Source: Bacillota bacterium
GTDB lineage: Bacteria; Bacillota; Clostridia; Acetivibrionales; DTU013
DNA: 64,000 nt
NCBI GenBank assembly: GCA_023433505.1
Contig: JAEZCO010000021.1
Location: 74,155 to 138,154 of the forward strand
Direction: 5' to 3'
In this document: positions 26,508-36,200 of the stretch, piece after piece
Numbering within the stretch: the first letter of the stretch is position 1
How the letters are laid out: each line of letters begins with the position of its first letter
Position numbers and translations under genes: made by a program
Notes under the pieces: model-generated
What the model was told of the DNA's origin: nothing
Databases searched by the model: none
Seen by the model: only the letters and a program-made list of their open reading frames with translations

Positions 26508-27158
26508 ATGAAATTCAAAGCCATACTTTTTGATCTGGACGGAACACTGCTTGATACCATCGATGATTTGTCCGATTCCGCAAATGCGGTCCTTGCAGCT
26601 TCGGGTTTCCCGACCCACGGCACCGAAGCCTACAAGTATTTTGTCGGAAACGGTTTGCGGAACCTTATGGCAAGAGCGCTGCCCGAAGAACACCGCGATG
26701 AAGCGACGATAGAAGCCGGTCTGTCCGCCATGCGCCTGGAATACGGGAAAAGATGGGCGGACAAGACCAGGCCTTATCCCGGTGTCCCCCAGCTTCTCGA
26801 CGGGCTTTCGGAAAAAAATATTCGAATGACTATCCTCTCTAACAAAGCGGACGAATTTACACAGCAGGTGGTGAAGAAGCTTCTCCCTCACTGGAGGTTT
26901 GAAGCAGTGTTTGGCGAAAGCCCCGCGGTACCAAAAAAGCCGGACCCCGCAGGCGCTGTAAAAATAACAGAGCTGTTGGGTATCCCGGCCGGTGAATTCC
27001 TGTACCTTGGCGACACCAATGTGGATATGAGCACCGCTGTGCTGGCAGGCATGTATCCCGTGGGCGCCCTGTGGGGCTTCAGAAAATCCGACGAACTGGT
27101 GGAAGGCGGAGCACGGGTACTCCTCCCAAGGCCGGAAGCATTGCTGGATTTGCTTTAG
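26508..27158 (+). CDS. HAD-family phosphatase (phosphoglycolate phosphatase-like)
   Basis: HAD superfamily hydrolase of 216 residues. Motif I is ILFDLDGTLLDT (Asp9 and Asp11), motif II ILSNKADE, motif III the Lys in PAVPKKPDPAGAVKI, motif IV FLYLGDTNVDMSTAVLAG. A cap of C1 type sits between motifs I and II. The best start is the ATG at 26508 with GGAAGGAG upstream. An open frame from 26382 would run through the promoter and tandem repeat and is not supported. It is divergent from the his operon. Substrate could be phosphoglycolate, pyrophosphate or a sugar phosphate. Confidence 0.9.
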   Translation: MKFKAILFDLDGTLLDTIDDLSDSANAVLAASGFPTHGTEAYKYFVGNGLRNLMARALPEEHRDEATIEAGLSAMRLEYGKRWADKTRPYPGVPQLLDGLSEKNIRMTILSNKADEFTQQVVKKLLPHWRFEAVFGESPAVPKKPDPAGAVKITELLGIPAGEFLYLGDTNVDMSTAVLAGMYPVGALWGFRKSDELVEGGARVLLPRPEALLDLL

Positions 27159-27175
27159 TTTACAGGGAAACAGAT

Positions 27176-27379
27176 TCACTCCCATTCAGGAACTGAAAGC
27201 GTGTTGTCAAGAACTCTTTTACTGCAGCGGCTGCCATTCCAACTGCTGCAGATGCCGCACGAGATCCCCTCCCGCGATGCGCTTCCCGGTCTTGAAGCGG
27301 ACCTGGGACTAAAAAGCTTGCAGGATTGGGCAGCTGAAACCATATCATCATCGCCGTAATCAAAAAAGAACATTTTCAT
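27176..27379 (-). CDS. Possible small cysteine-containing protein (doubtful)
   Basis: A 67-codon frame with GGCGGAGG just upstream of two close ATGs (27379 and 27373). The product starts MKMFFFDYGDDDMVSAAQ and contains four Cys (CKL, CGIC and CSK). I know no family. The adjacent frame is also open, so this may be decayed coding DNA. The strong ribosome-binding site is the main support. Confidence 0.3.
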   Translation of the reverse strand: MKMFFFDYGDDDMVSAAQSCKLFSPRSASRPGSASREGISCGICSSWNGSRCSKRVLDNTLSVPEWE

Positions 27380-27625
27380 ACCTCCGCCTTTACATATCTG
27401 TCAATTTACAGAATGTATTATTTGCACGCGCCTGGGAGTTTATACCGCCGAGCCGTGTAAAACTTGAGCACTTGTCAAAATACGGCTTCCATATAAAAAG
27501 GCGTCAATTTTAAATCAGGCCGGTATAAGTTTCTGGAAAAAACAGCCCGGCTCAGCCGGCATAGAAGCAATGAAAAAAATATTTAGAGCCTTCAAGAGCA
27601 GGAAATTTGCAGCTTTTTGAAAAAA
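27380..27625. other. Intergenic region without recognised features
   Basis: Sequence between the doubtful small ORF and the terminator of the URO-D-like gene. I see no gene, RNA or repeat here. Confidence 0.5.
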
Positions 27626-27673
27626 CAAAAAGGGTTGTCCTTTCCGCTTCGTGCAAAGAAGGAAAAGATAACC
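27626..27673 (-). terminator. Terminator of the URO-D-like gene
   Basis: On the minus strand GGTTATCTTTTCC pairs, with one mismatch and one G-U pair, with GGAAAGGACAACC and is followed by CTTTTTG. It lies 20 bases after the stop at 27693. Confidence 0.75.
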
Positions 27674-27692
27674 GCAACGATGGACTTACCTG

Positions 27693-28751
27693 TTACCTCC
27701 GGCTTAATTCCTGATATACCTCATTGTAATAGATTGCATTTTCAACCGGCGTATTGGGCGGGATATGATTGCCTACCGCCATAAAGAATCCGGGGCATTT
27801 TTTGCCTATGTCCATGCACCGCTGCACTTCTGTACGGATCTGTTCTTTCGTACCGTCCAGAAGTATTCTTGTATCGGCATTTCCTATAAAAGCATGGGTC
27901 TTTCCGTATTTCTCCGCTATGTACCTCATGTCCGTGGTGGGTTCCATTACAAAGCCGTGAACTCCGCAAGCCGCCACATCATCAATAAATTCCGTAAAAT
28001 TTCCGTCGGAGGTATACATTATCTTTTTCCCGCTTTCAAGCAACGGGGCAAAAAACTTTTTATAATTGGGAAAAATAAATTTTCTGTACCATTCCGGTTG
28101 TAAAAATGCTCCGCCGGTCCATACGATATCGTCGTGAACCATTACCACAGGGACGTTTGATTCCGCCAGCGCATCAAAATACTGCTGTATCCACGCCGCA
28201 TACCTGTCGGTAACCCGGCCGAAGCCCTCCGGATCCGTTCCGGCAGCTGTCAGCAGCATCTCCCATCCGAATATTTCAATCAGACCCGAGACGCAGGTAA
28301 CATAGATACCCGTCATGTTAACAGCGTCAGGATTGCTGCTGCAGGTATTTTTGTAATGCTCCTCGTACTCCCGTATCAGCACGTTTTTATCCTTTTTCCC
28401 GTAAACCTCCCAGGGGTCAAACTTCAGCGCATCCTCAGGATCTTCAAAAGGACAGTAAATTTTGTCGTCGTAGTCTATCCCGCCCGAAGCATATTCGGCA
28501 TGCCCCATCCGTGTACGATAGCTGCCGAACACCTGGGAATAAGTCAGGATACTCCATATGAAATCATAATTCCAGGCTTTTATAAATTCTCCGGCTGCCT
28601 TTTTTTGGACCTCGGGCGGGCTAAAGGTATTCACATCAATCCCTGTGACTGTTTTGATCAAATCCCAATGAAATTCCGCAGAATATTCCGTACGGGGCAC
28701 CCTGTCCGGCATCTCCAGGTTGATTGCAGCCATTCCGTCCGCATATGACAT
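27693..28751 (-). CDS. Uroporphyrinogen decarboxylase (URO-D)-like protein
   Basis: 352 residues with the URO-D TIM-barrel fold shared with corrinoid methyltransferases such as MtaA and CmuA. It shows MPDRVPRTEY near the start, VMVHDDIVWTGGAFLQPEWY, and the C-terminal AFIGNADTRILLDGTKEQI and FFMAVGNHIPPNTPVENAIY. It lacks haem genes around it, so haem synthesis is unlikely. Members of this subgroup are often found with sugar or methyl-transfer loci. It is divergent from an AraC regulator at 28936, which probably controls it. Confidence 0.85.
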   Translation of the reverse strand: MSYADGMAAINLEMPDRVPRTEYSAEFHWDLIKTVTGIDVNTFSPPEVQKKAAGEFIKAWNYDFIWSILTYSQVFGSYRTRMGHAEYASGGIDYDDKIYCPFEDPEDALKFDPWEVYGKKDKNVLIREYEEHYKNTCSSNPDAVNMTGIYVTCVSGLIEIFGWEMLLTAAGTDPEGFGRVTDRYAAWIQQYFDALAESNVPVVMVHDDIVWTGGAFLQPEWYRKFIFPNYKKFFAPLLESGKKIMYTSDGNFTEFIDDVAACGVHGFVMEPTTDMRYIAEKYGKTHAFIGNADTRILLDGTKEQIRTEVQRCMDIGKKCPGFFMAVGNHIPPNTPVENAIYYNEVYQELSRR

Positions 28752-28935
28752 ACTTTCTCCTCCTTTTAGCGCCTACAGCCAAAGCTGCCATATCAAAGCA
28801 TATGCAAATCGCATGAATGCCGGCTGATAAAGCTCTCTCCATAGTATTGTTTGCAGTACACAATGTATTCCGTTATAATTGTAATTGAAGAAGCGGTCCC
28901 GAACCATAGACGAATAAGGAAAAACATGTACTTTT

Positions 28936-29748
28936 ATGAAGAATGTGAAGGATGATTTCCTGCAAAGAGCGATCAATAACATTCATATTGAAATACTGGA
29001 ACATGGACATTTTTTTGGTGATAAGCACTGGAACCACACCAACATCACGTCGCCCTTTAACCGCATTTACTTTATGCTGGCAGGCGAAAGCTATGTTGAA
29101 AGCGGGAAGATGAAAACAGAGCTCCTGCCCGGCCATGCCTATCTGATTCCGGCGCATACCACCAACAACTACCGCTGCGACGGGAGCATGGAAAAATTTT
29201 ATGTACATTTGAAAATTGAATTTTTTACAGGCTATGACATATTCCAGGGCATCGGAGAGCACCTTTCGATCCCCTATGAAATGGACGGCCTGCTGAAGCT
29301 CATTCATGCAGCGCCTGTCAACAGGCTGGAAAACGCAATTCGTCTCAGAGCCATCCTGTACGATGCCATTGCCGGCTTTGTCGGCCTGATTTCCTCAAAC
29401 GGTGAAAATCGCTTCGAGGCAGCCGGCAAATACAACAGCCTCCACAAATATATTCAGGACAACTGCTCCGCAAAGATGACTTTAAAAGGCATTGCGGAAC
29501 ATTTTAGCCTGCTGGAAAGCACCTTGAACAGAAACTATAAGAAAGATACCGGAATCACCTTGAAAAGCTTTATAAGCAGCCAGATCCTCCAAACAGCCAA
29601 GGAAAAGCTGCTGCTTTCGGACCTCAACATCAAGGAAATTGCCTACATGCTCAAATTCAGCGATGAATTCTACTTTTCCCGCTTCTTTAAAAGGCTCACC
29701 GGCATTTCACCAAGAGAGTACAGATCCCAGAACAGCGTCAGATATTAA
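28936..29748 (+). CDS. AraC-family transcriptional regulator
   Basis: 270 residues. The N-terminal cupin-like sensor (about 1-150) contains FNRIYFMLAGESYVESG and LIPAHTTNNYRCDG. The C-terminal AraC domain (about 170-268) has MTLKGIAEHFSLLESTLNRN and IKEIAYMLKFSDEFYFSRFF, ending GISPREYRSQ. It is divergent from the URO-D-like gene with 184 bases between them, and convergent with the SGNH hydrolase gene with only 7 bases between stops. It probably regulates the flanking accessory genes. Confidence 0.9.
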   Translation: MKNVKDDFLQRAINNIHIEILEHGHFFGDKHWNHTNITSPFNRIYFMLAGESYVESGKMKTELLPGHAYLIPAHTTNNYRCDGSMEKFYVHLKIEFFTGYDIFQGIGEHLSIPYEMDGLLKLIHAAPVNRLENAIRLRAILYDAIAGFVGLISSNGENRFEAAGKYNSLHKYIQDNCSAKMTLKGIAEHFSLLESTLNRNYKKDTGITLKSFISSQILQTAKEKLLLSDLNIKEIAYMLKFSDEFYFSRFFKRLTGISPREYRSQNSVRY

Positions 29749-29755
29749 TCCCATG

Positions 29756-31090
29756 CTAAACCTCAAAAAGGGAAACCTGATAGGATACGGGAACATTTTT
29801 TGTACGGATTTCCCGCCTGGATTTTTCTATTTGCCGGAGAATCTGTTCTTCATCGGGCTTCAAGGAATAATACATTCTTGTTTGATCTTTAATGTATTGA
29901 TAATAGGGCTCATCCTTTATTTTTTCAAGCTCCAGTTCCAGAAATTCTCTGACGGTTTCAGCATTCTCCATGTCAATTCCGCGGTTTCTGGGGTTATATT
30001 CCGCAAAGCGTATGGTGCGGAGCTTTTGTTCCCACCGGTGCCGCAGCAGATTTGCCTGATGTATGATTTTCGAATGTGCCTGGGTGGGACTGTCCGGAAT
30101 GGCAGCGATATTTACTCCTGTATCCAGGGCGAAATGTGAATATACCCCCAGATCTTTGCCATCCATAACCAACATATATTCCCCTGGAGGCAGACCTTTC
30201 ACAGAGATGATTTCGCTATTCAATTCTTCTGTCAAAGGAGCCAGCTTTTCAGCAGCTGCATAGGGCCTGTCCCTGTATAATGGGAAAGCGTATGGCTTGT
30301 AGTCGAAGGATATGCTCCCGTCCCTCATAGCAATATTGCTTACTTCACAATTTTGCTGGAATGACACAGCTTCCGTTTCAAAACCGATTTCTGATAACGC
30401 TACCTTTGTCAGCCCCCCCTGCTGCTTGAGGAAAAAATATGCCATAAGCAGTGCTCCCGTTTCCGTGGGGTGAATGCGGTCAGGTCCAATGACGCTATTG
30501 GCAGGGTCTATTTTCTGCAGCTCCCTGTTGATTCTATTCATAGGCTCATGCAAATCAATGAAATTACAGCCGTAATTTCCGGCAAGTTCCCTTGCGATTT
30601 GGGCACACCGTGCCAGTGCATCATCGCAGCCATAGTTGTTGTCACTTTCCATTTGTGCCGTTTGATCATAGGGGGTTGGCGCTGTCAATATGACCTTTAT
30701 ACTTTTAGCCGAAAGAGTCCGGATTATTTTCTCCATACCGTCGCGGTAGTTCTTTAACGCAGTTTCGCGCGCTCTCAGGATTTCATAAGAAGCCGCTTCC
30801 CTGTTGTAAAGCTGCCGTTCTATATCATTGGCACCAAACATCACTACCACTTTATTGGGCACATTGACCATAACGTCATATTCCAGCCTTTCAAGTGCCA
30901 GCAGCGCTCTATCTCCGGCGATTCCACAGTTGTATAGAGATATTCCCATCTCCGGAAACCTGGTAAGGTAATATTCATAAATATAACTCATGTAATAATT
31001 CCCATGGGTTATGCTGTCGCCTATAAAGCAAACTCTATCGCCTTCTTCAAAAGGAAATGAATTATTTTTTTCAGAAATCTTATTTGTCAT
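29756..31090 (-). CDS. SGNH/GDSL-family hydrolase
   Basis: About 444 residues. The SGNH blocks are clear: block I VCFIGDSITHGNYY with the nucleophile Ser, block II NCGIAGDRA (Gly), block III FGANDIERQ (Asn), and block V GPDRIHPTETG (Asp and His). A C-terminal region of about 200 residues follows and has no motif that I know. No signal peptide is visible, so it acts inside the cell. Members deacetylate sugars or cleave esters. The ATG at 31090 lies 8 bases from AGGGTGG. A GTG at 31102 and an ATG at 31096 are alternatives. It is followed upstream by a nucleoside hydrolase gene on the same strand. Confidence 0.85.
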   Translation of the reverse strand: MTNKISEKNNSFPFEEGDRVCFIGDSITHGNYYMSYIYEYYLTRFPEMGISLYNCGIAGDRALLALERLEYDVMVNVPNKVVVMFGANDIERQLYNREAASYEILRARETALKNYRDGMEKIIRTLSAKSIKVILTAPTPYDQTAQMESDNNYGCDDALARCAQIARELAGNYGCNFIDLHEPMNRINRELQKIDPANSVIGPDRIHPTETGALLMAYFFLKQQGGLTKVALSEIGFETEAVSFQQNCEVSNIAMRDGSISFDYKPYAFPLYRDRPYAAAEKLAPLTEELNSEIISVKGLPPGEYMLVMDGKDLGVYSHFALDTGVNIAAIPDSPTQAHSKIIHQANLLRHRWEQKLRTIRFAEYNPRNRGIDMENAETVREFLELELEKIKDEPYYQYIKDQTRMYYSLKPDEEQILRQIEKSRREIRTKNVPVSYQVSLFEV

Positions 31091-31192
31091 CCACATATCC
31101 ACCCTATATCAAGCTTTCATATTAGCCGCCAACCACAGCAATCCTATACAGCAGCGCTGAAAAGCCCTTGCCTGCTTCAGTTTCGAGGGAGC

Positions 31193-32080
31193 TCAATAAT
31201 TGTTCACTACTGAAAAATAATGCTCCAGAAATCTGTTCCGGTCCACTTCTAGGGCTACCTGATGCCTGCCGTTCGCAGCCTCTGCGCTCCAATGCGTCAG
31301 ACCGCCCAGACTCCTGCTTTCCAGCTCCACCTCAACATTTCCGGAGTAGAATCCGCAGATTTGAGGGTCAAATAGAACAGCCGCTGCCAGAGGATCATGA
31401 AAAGTCAACCCCTGGGCGTTTTCAAACCATACCTTTGAAAAATCCAGAACAGGCTGCAAGATATCCGCTTTGAAGCTCTCATTCACTTCAGCCATATTCA
31501 TTGTTATCTGGCAGGTGACGTCAAGGCCGATGGACCTGTGCATTTTCACCGGAGCATTGTAGACCATGGCCGTAGCATGCGGATCACATATTGCATTCCA
31601 TTCCAACGGTCCTACTCCTGCCAGCCGGTTGGTAAAAACTCCACACATCAGGACCAGCTCTTTTAAAAGCTTTGGTATCTCAGGGTCAATGCTGAAAAGA
31701 AGCGCAACATTGGTCAGCGGCCCTATGGCAAGCAGGGTGATTTCTCCGGGATGCTTCCGGATGGTCGTCCGCATGAACTCCACAGCCTGGCCTTCCGGGA
31801 ACACCGTATCATGGGCCCATGAGCCCAGCGCTGCAGCCTGTGATGCTTTAGGCTGTTTTTGCCCAATCATCAGGGGGGTTTCCACTCCCGGGAAAATAGG
31901 GATATTTTTATTTGCCGTTTTGCAAAGAGCACTGGCAAGCATGGCACGTTTTACAGGCTCTCCGCTGACTGTCGTTATACCGAGAAGCTCACATTCAGGC
32001 TGGGCCAACAGATAGGCAAGACATACTGAATCGTCTATGTCACTGCCGATATCGGTATCCAAAAGAATTTTTTTTGACAT
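31193..32080 (-). CDS. Nucleoside hydrolase (inosine-uridine preferring family)
   Basis: 295 residues from the ATG at 32080, with AGGAG 8 bases upstream. The calcium-binding signature DTDIGSDIDD near the N-terminus marks the family. Other motifs are LLAIGPLTNVALLFSIDPEI, VGPLEWNAICDPHATAMVYN, and the C-terminal HDPLAAAVLFDPQICGF. It hydrolyses the N-glycosidic bond of nucleosides to ribose and base, or a related substrate. It is divergent from an AraC regulator at 32293 and lies upstream of the SGNH gene on the same strand, with 102 bases between them. Confidence 0.92.
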   Translation of the reverse strand: MSKKILLDTDIGSDIDDSVCLAYLLAQPECELLGITTVSGEPVKRAMLASALCKTANKNIPIFPGVETPLMIGQKQPKASQAAALGSWAHDTVFPEGQAVEFMRTTIRKHPGEITLLAIGPLTNVALLFSIDPEIPKLLKELVLMCGVFTNRLAGVGPLEWNAICDPHATAMVYNAPVKMHRSIGLDVTCQITMNMAEVNESFKADILQPVLDFSKVWFENAQGLTFHDPLAAAVLFDPQICGFYSGNVEVELESRSLGGLTHWSAEAANGRHQVALEVDRNRFLEHYFSVVNNY

Positions 32081-32292
32081 CGGAAACACTCCTAAAAATT
32101 ATTTTTTTATGCAGTAAGCACTGTACCGATTATATCGCAGACAGGATAAACGGACTATCACAATATGGCGAATTAAGTATTCTAAAATGGCTAACTTTTT
32201 TCAATCATTTCTTTTTATCCTGATAAACTTGCTTCCACAGAGGATCTGCGCTATTATAAAATGGTTAAAACTATTCTGGGAGTTGACTGCTG

Positions 32293-33054
32293 ATGGAATG
32301 CAAATTGGAATTTATCTACCATGCCGTGCGTGAATCCTGGCATAATGTTGCTTTACACAAGCACGACTGCTGCGAGCTTGTCTACTATGTCAAAGGCAGC
32401 GGTACTACCGAAATTGACGGAAAATCCTTTATATACGGGCAGAATTCCTTTACGGTTATTCCTCCGGATACATATCATGACGAAAAACACGATGTAGATA
32501 CTGAACTCATGTTTATCGGCTTCAATTACAGGACTAAGGAATTCTCTATCCAAACAGGCCAATATTCCGACGACCCACAGCACACGTTTCTTACCTATTT
32601 GAAGCAAATGAAGAAGGAAATTACAGAACAAAAGCAGCACTACGAGCTAAAGCTAAAGCTGCTGCTGACAGAGCTGCTGATCGAGTATGAAAGGATGACC
32701 CGGAATACTGCAAAAAAGGTCATTGACCTGACATATATCAAAAATTACCTCGATGAGAATTTTAACCAGGATATCGACCTTAAGGCTCTTGCCGAGCTTT
32801 CAGGATACAGCTATCATCACTTCAGACATCTATTCAAGGAAAAAACAGGCGTCTCGCCAAACCGGTACATCATTGACCAGCGGCTTTCCAATTCCCAAAG
32901 GCTTCTTAAGGAAACCGGCCTGACAATGGCCGGGATTTCCCAGGCCTGCGGATTTTACAGCGAGTCCCAGTATTCCGCCATGTTTAAGAAAAGTGTAGGC
33001 ATGAAGCCAAGCGAGTACAGAATAAACATTAGCCAACAAAAGTCCCAGCCATAA
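32293..33054 (+). CDS. AraC-family transcriptional regulator
   Basis: 253 residues with a short cupin sensor (WHNVALHKHDCCELVYYVKGS and VIPPDTYHDEKHD at about 15-75) and a C-terminal AraC domain with DIDLKALAELSGYSYHHFRH and MAGISQACGFYSESQYSAMF, ending GMKPSEYR. It is divergent from the nucleoside hydrolase gene (212 bases apart) and is its likely regulator. It is one of three AraC genes within 21 kb. Confidence 0.9.
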   Translation: MECKLEFIYHAVRESWHNVALHKHDCCELVYYVKGSGTTEIDGKSFIYGQNSFTVIPPDTYHDEKHDVDTELMFIGFNYRTKEFSIQTGQYSDDPQHTFLTYLKQMKKEITEQKQHYELKLKLLLTELLIEYERMTRNTAKKVIDLTYIKNYLDENFNQDIDLKALAELSGYSYHHFRHLFKEKTGVSPNRYIIDQRLSNSQRLLKETGLTMAGISQACGFYSESQYSAMFKKSVGMKPSEYRINISQQKSQP

Positions 33055-33078
33055 ATGCAATATGCTCCTCCTTATAAA

Positions 33079-33149
33079 TACTACAGCGCAACTTTTTAAT
33101 TTATCCACGTACAAATGCCGTCTTTATAAATGTAATTTGCGCTGTAGTA
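33079..33149. repeat. Inverted-repeat element between araC-like and pcrA genes
   Basis: TACTACAGCGCAA at 33079-33091 and its exact complement at 33137-33149 enclose 45 bases. The 13-bp ends are perfect. There is no U-run, so it is not a plain terminator. It could be a MITE-like remnant or an mRNA end structure for the two convergent genes. Confidence 0.7.
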
Positions 33150-33216
33150 CTAATAAACAGCCTTATTATTTGAACTGTCTGCTGCAAGGGGAGCATAGAA
33201 TAATCTGACTATAAAA

Positions 33217-36200
33217 TCAGAGCTTCGTAAGGTTGGCATAAGCTGCCATGAGCCTTTTCATCCCGGAGTTCCTGAACTGTATTTCCAGCCTGAAGTCGTC
33301 ATTGTCCCTCTCTACGGATGTAATGGTGCCTACTCCGAATTTCTTGTGGACCACATTATCTCCGGGCTTGAAATCCGGAGCACCTGCCGGCTTGCTAACG
33401 GGAACCTGGCTGCCGAAGGACATTGATGTAGGGCTGTTGAAACTGAAATTACTCACAGGCTGCCGGCTGCCCGCCGCTGAAAAATTACTATCCCATCCGC
33501 CGGCATTGCCTTTGCCGGACCTTTCAAGGAAGCTGTCCACTTTTTTCGGAATCTTTGCCCCGCTGTCGATAAACTCTGCCGGGATTTCCTTGAGAAACCT
33601 GGAAGCTTTATTGTAGGTGGTATTTCCAAAAAGGGTCCTGCTGAAAGTATTGGTCATATACAGCTTTTCTCTGGCTCTTGTCATTCCTACATAGCAAAGT
33701 CTGCGCTCTTCTTCCAGCTCATTGTCGTCACCCATGGAACGCAGTCCCGGAAAGACACCCTCTTCCAGCCCCACCATGAAAACCACCGGGAATTCCAAAC
33801 CTTTGGCGCTGTGCAAGGTCATCAGTACCACCGTATCCTGTTCACCTTCCATATTATCAATGTCGGCAACCAGTGATACATTGGCCAGGAAGGCTTCCAG
33901 CCCTTTTTCCTCGCTTTGCGCTTCAAATTCCAGGGCGCTTGATATCATTTCCTTTATGTTCTCAATCCTGGAGCGGGCTTCCACAGTATTCTCCGCTTCA
34001 AGCTCACCCAGTATCCCCGACTTTTGGATAACCTCACCGATGAGCTCCGAGACACTCATTCCCTCCACCTGGACCTTGAGGCCATTGATCAACGAAGTAA
34101 ATTCCTCCAGCCTGGAAGCAGCCCGCTGGAGCTCGGATATCTCCGACGCCGAGGATACGATGCTGTAAATACTGCAGGAACGGCTCAACGCCACTTTTTC
34201 CGCAGTCTCAACCGTGGTATTTCCAATACCCCGCTTGGGTACATTAATAATCCTCTTGAGGGCAATGTCGTCCGAGGGATTTTGAATCAATCTCAGATAT
34301 GCGATGATATCCTTGATTTCCTTCCGGTCATAGAACCGGAGGCCGCCGAAAATCCTGTAGGGTATCCCGTCCTTCATCAGAGTATCCTCAAGTACGCGCG
34401 ACTGGGCATTGATACGGTATAAAAGGGCGAAGTCCCTGTAGCTTCTGTTTTCATTCTGCACAAGGTTCTTGATTTCCCTTGCGACGAAATAGGCTTCCTC
34501 GTGCTCATTACCGCCTTCGAACAACTGAATTCCGCCGCCTACAGGATTCTCCGTCCAGAGACTTTTCTTTTTCCTGCCGGTGTTGTTCTTAATGACGTGA
34601 TTTGCCGCGTTGAGGATGGACTGGGTCGAGCGGTAATTCTGTTCCAGCTTCACTACCTTACAGCCTTTGAACTCCTTTTCAAAATCAAGGATGTTCCGGA
34701 TGTTTGCCCCTCTCCATCCATAGATGGAATTATGCACAACAATCCCATTGCATATATACTGCCTGAAATGAGGAACCGACAGGTCATAAACATATCCGTC
34801 ATATTCCTCAAATTCAACGCATTGAATGATATCTTCTACAATTTGGTCTTTTTCAAAAACTGCAATACTCATACCTGAACGCATATGAGATAAGGGCATA
34901 TAAGAATAGCTCTCATTTTCCGTCAATCTTGCCCTCTTAAGGACTTCCAGATTTTCATCCATTTGCGCTATCTTATTTGCATAGCTATCGGCTTCATCAT
35001 ATTCTTTTCTTTCTGTTTCAATCCTCCATGTATTGCGGTTGCCGTTTCTAACCGGAAAACTGGCATCTCCCATCCTTTCTTTCAGCTCGCTGCCGGATGT
35101 ATTCAGACAAATCCTGTGACTGTGCCAGCCTGATTCGTTTCCTGTCTCTCTTCCGCCAAAAGCGGTAATGTTAATGATTTGCCTTGTTGATTGCCCTCGG
35201 ATGACAGCATTGCATAAATGGTGAGGGTACTCTTCAAACATATAAAGATCTCTAAGTAAAGCTTCTGCAGCCTTTTCAGTATTAATCTCCCTGAAAATCG
35301 TATGAATATACCGTTGGGAAAGGGTGCCTCCTCTTCCGCAATTATGAAAAACCGTCGTGGGAATGCCATATTTAAAAGAATAGAGCTGTTCATAAAATGT
35401 AGTTTCTTCCTTATCCCCGGAAGCATTCAAAATCCACATTTTATCTCCATGTTCCTGATTGAGTCTGACAAACAGGCCGTTTACTATTTCTCCGTCCCTG
35501 CTCCTGACACCTTGCGTCTGGCCTATTCTATACCCCATACCTTTTTTATACATAAGATAGACATAGTACGAACCGGGCTCGGCATTTATTTTCCCAAACC
35601 CTATATGATTAGGGGTTCCCTTGATTATTTTTCCTTGTTGGGTGGTTATTTTGACAATCGGTCCTGTGTACCTTTTTGCGACCTTAGCCTCAACAGTTCC
35701 TTTCATCACCTTTCCACGCCCAGCTGCGCATAATACTTCCATGCTTTCCTTCACATTTTCAATAAGGCATTCCCCTGAGGGCGTCAGTATTTTGGAGCCT
35801 TCCACCATACACTGGTCATCATCGCCCACGACGCACAGATTGCGGTATTCCTGGGCCAGAAGGCTGATAAAGGTGTATTGTGCGGTGTTGGTGTCCTGAT
35901 ATTCGTCCACCAGGATATACTTGAACTTGCGCTGATAATACTCCAGCACCGGAGGGTTGTCCAGGAAAAGCTTGATGGTCATGATGATAATGTCGTCAAA
36001 GTCCAGGGCGTTGTTGCTTTTCAGCTTCTTTTGATACAGCTCGTAGATTTTCGCCATTTTACTCAGACGGAAATCCGAGGCGTTCATTTTCGCATAGACC
36101 TCCGGTTCCATGAGCTCATCCTTGGCCCTACCGATCACGGATAAAACTTCCCGGTAGGGAAAATTCTTTTCATTCAGGTTGAGCTCCTTGATACAGTCCT

